Below are positions 62,707-64,000 of a stretch of DNA of 64,000 nt, one piece after another (positions within the stretch are counted from its first letter, which is position 1; every line of letters begins with the position of its first letter). The notes beneath the pieces were generated by a model. That model did no database searches. It was not told the DNA's origin and saw only the letters and a list, made by a program, of their open reading frames with translations. Origin of the DNA: Thermaerobacter sp. PB12/4term (GTDB lineage Bacteria; Bacillota; Sulfobacillia; Thermaerobacterales; Thermaerobacteraceae); contig NZ_CP048407.1 of NCBI RefSeq assembly GCF_003403315.2, forward strand, positions 1,240,001 to 1,304,000, given 5' to 3'. The position numbers and the translations under genes were made by a program.

Positions 62707-64000
62707 ATGGGCAGGATCCGGCGCCTGGATCCCCAGGTGATCAACCAGATCGCCGCCGGCGAGGTGGTGGAACGGCCCGCCTCGGTGGTCAAGGAGCTGG
62801 TGGAGAACAGCCTGGATGCCGGCGCCCGCCGCATCCGCATCGACGTGGCGGAGGGCGGCCTGCGCTCCATCACCGTGTCCGACGACGGCTGCGGCATGGA
62901 CCCCGACGATGCCCTGCTGGCCGTGGAGCGCCACGCCACCAGCAAGATCAGCCGCCTGGACGATCTGGTCCGCGCCGGCACCCTGGGCTTCCGGGGCGAG
63001 GCCCTGGCGGCCATGGCCTCGGTGGCCCGCCTGGAGCTGGTCACCCGGCCGCCGGCGGCGGAGGGCGGCTTCCGGGTGGTGGTCGAAGGTGGCGCCGAGC
63101 GCAGCGCCGGGCCCTGGGCCAGCCCACCCGGCACCCGGGTGACCGTGCGGGACCTGTTCTTCAACACGCCCGCCCGGCGCAAGCACCTCAAGGGGCCCGT
63201 GGCCGAGTTCGGCCGCATCGCCGACGTGGTCACCGCCCACGCCCTGGCCCGGCCCGACGTACGCTTCGAGCTCTGGCACAACGGCCGGGAGGTGCTGCGC
63301 ACCTCCGGCAGCGGCGACCCGGCGGTGGTGGTGCTGGAGTGCTTCGGGCCGGACGTGGCCGCCGGCCTGATCCCGGTGGCGGCCGCCGACGACGCCTGCC
63401 GGATCGAGGGTTACGTGGGGGCTCCGCGCATCGCCCGGGCCAGCCGTGCCTGGCAGTTTATCAGCATCAACCGCCGGCCCGTCGAGGTGTCGAGCCTGCG
63501 TTTCAGCCTGGAGAACGCCTACCGCCACCTGCTGCCCGCCCGCCGCTACCCCGTCGCCGTGCTGGCGGTGACGGTACCGGGTGAGGAGGTCGACGTCAAC
63601 GTCCACCCCGCCAAGCTGGAGGTGCGCCTGGTGCGGGAACGGGCGGTGGCGTCCCTGCTCTACCGGGCGGTGGAAGGTGCCCTGGCCGAGCGGGACCTGC
63701 TGCGACCGGCGGCGCCGGGACCGTTCCCTGAGAACGGCGGCGAGCGGCCCACCCCCCGCGGGGGGCGCCGGGGGGGCCGACAGGGGCCCTGGCGTCCGGG
63801 GGCGCCCCGGTGGGTCCGGGGGGCGTCCTGGGCGGTTCGGCCGGGGAGTGGGCCGGCTCCCGAAGCGGCGGCGGAAGCCGCGGCGGCCTATGGGGGTGCC
63901 ACGGCCGCCTGGCTGGAGGCCTTCCGCCGGGGGGCGGAACCCCAGGGGACCGGGGCGGCACCCGGGCCGCGACCGGAACGGGCCGCCGAACCAGCGGGGA
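62707..64000 (+). CDS. mutL: DNA mismatch repair protein MutL, N-terminal part
   Basis: The first 431 residues of MutL; the gene runs off the window end. The GHKL ATPase is complete: IAAGEVVERPASVVKELVENSLDAGA (motif I), SDDGCGM (II), TLGFRGEALAAMASVA (III) and the transducer domain with SINRRPVE and VDVNVHPAKLEVR. After about residue 330 a Gly/Pro/Arg-rich linker begins. The C-terminal endonuclease domain is outside the window. ATG 62707 follows AGGAGGAGG just after the mutS stop. Confidence 0.97.
   Translation, partial: MGRIRRLDPQVINQIAAGEVVERPASVVKELVENSLDAGARRIRIDVAEGGLRSITVSDDGCGMDPDDALLAVERHATSKISRLDDLVRAGTLGFRGEALAAMASVARLELVTRPPAAEGGFRVVVEGGAERSAGPWASPPGTRVTVRDLFFNTPARRKHLKGPVAEFGRIADVVTAHALARPDVRFELWHNGREVLRTSGSGDPAVVVLECFGPDVAAGLIPVAAADDACRIEGYVGAPRIARASRAWQFISINRRPVEVSSLRFSLENAYRHLLPARRYPVAVLAVTVPGEEVDVNVHPAKLEVRLVRERAVASLLYRAVEGALAERDLLRPAAPGPFPENGGERPTPRGGRRGGRQGPWRPGAPRWVRGASWAVRPGSGPAPEAAAEAAAAYGGATAAWLEAFRRGAEPQGTGAAPGPRPERAAEPAG

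Noticed and set aside
1-64000. CRISPR arrays, insertion sequences, prophage genes, rRNA or tRNA genes
   Set aside because: No regularly spaced repeats, transposase or integrase motifs, terminal inverted repeats with target duplications, or tRNA/rRNA signatures were seen on either strand. The region is a syntenic core segment.

Overview
The window is one continuous chromosomal segment of a very GC-rich, endospore-forming Firmicute. Gene content and order match the Bacillus pnp-mlpA-ylmC-dpaAB-asd-dapG-dapA-rnjB-tepA-ylzJ-spoIIIE block and the cinA/recA/rny/ymdB/miaB/mutS/mutL block. The extreme GC content, heavy use of GTG and TTG starts, and many Ala/Gly/Pro-rich linkers suggest a deep-branching thermophile of the Thermaerobacter kind. 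That name is an inference from style and synteny, not from a database match. No rRNA, tRNA, CRISPR array, insertion sequence or prophage was recognised.

Layout. 1-3605: end of pnp with its terminator, an M16 peptidase, dut and a PRC-barrel protein. 3672-10222: a stress-type protein, then dapB, dpaA, dpaB, asd, aspartokinase and dapA, which together make the lysine/diaminopimelate precursor and spore dipicolinate. 10499-17592: RNase J, TepA, YlzJ-like, UppP and FtsK/SpoIIIE. 17800-23768: two glycoside hydrolase family 18 (GH18) spore-type proteins flank a minus-strand operon (phosphosulfolactate synthase, a 2-hydroxyacid dehydrogenase and a 36-aa membrane peptide) and a ClpP-fold membrane protease. 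23951-26151: acyl-CoA dehydrogenase and HMG-CoA lyase. 26251-32934: two DD-carboxypeptidases, AsnRS, a RodZ-like protein and a degenerate polysaccharide deacetylase. 32957-36921 (minus): the MrfB nuclease and MrfA helicase. 37124-39738: BshC and a YigZ-family protein. 40245-42466: a membrane protein coupled to an FtsH-like protease. 42534-49083: cinA, a membrane metallophosphoesterase, thpR, recA and recX. 49309-52083: a promoter, a structured leader with an internal terminator, rny, two giant hairpins and ymdB. 52378-56104: dipeptidase, leucyl aminopeptidase and PHP phosphoesterase. 56287-57103: a coiled-coil protein and a convergent zinc-ribbon protein. 57341-64000: miaB, mutS and the start of mutL.

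Themes. Sporulation and the cell envelope dominate: dipicolinate, a probable sulfolactate pathway, GH18 proteins, DD-carboxypeptidases, SpoIIIE and TepA. DNA repair (MrfAB, RecA/RecX, CinA, MutS/MutL) and RNA turnover (PNPase, RNase J, RNase Y) form the second theme. Most genes are packed in operons with 4-base ATGA/GTGA/TTGA-type overlaps. The best candidates for something undescribed are an attenuator-like RNA in front of rny, a possible AUC start codon on RNase J, a catalytically altered GH18 paralogue, and the three-gene operon that ends in the 36-aa membrane peptide.
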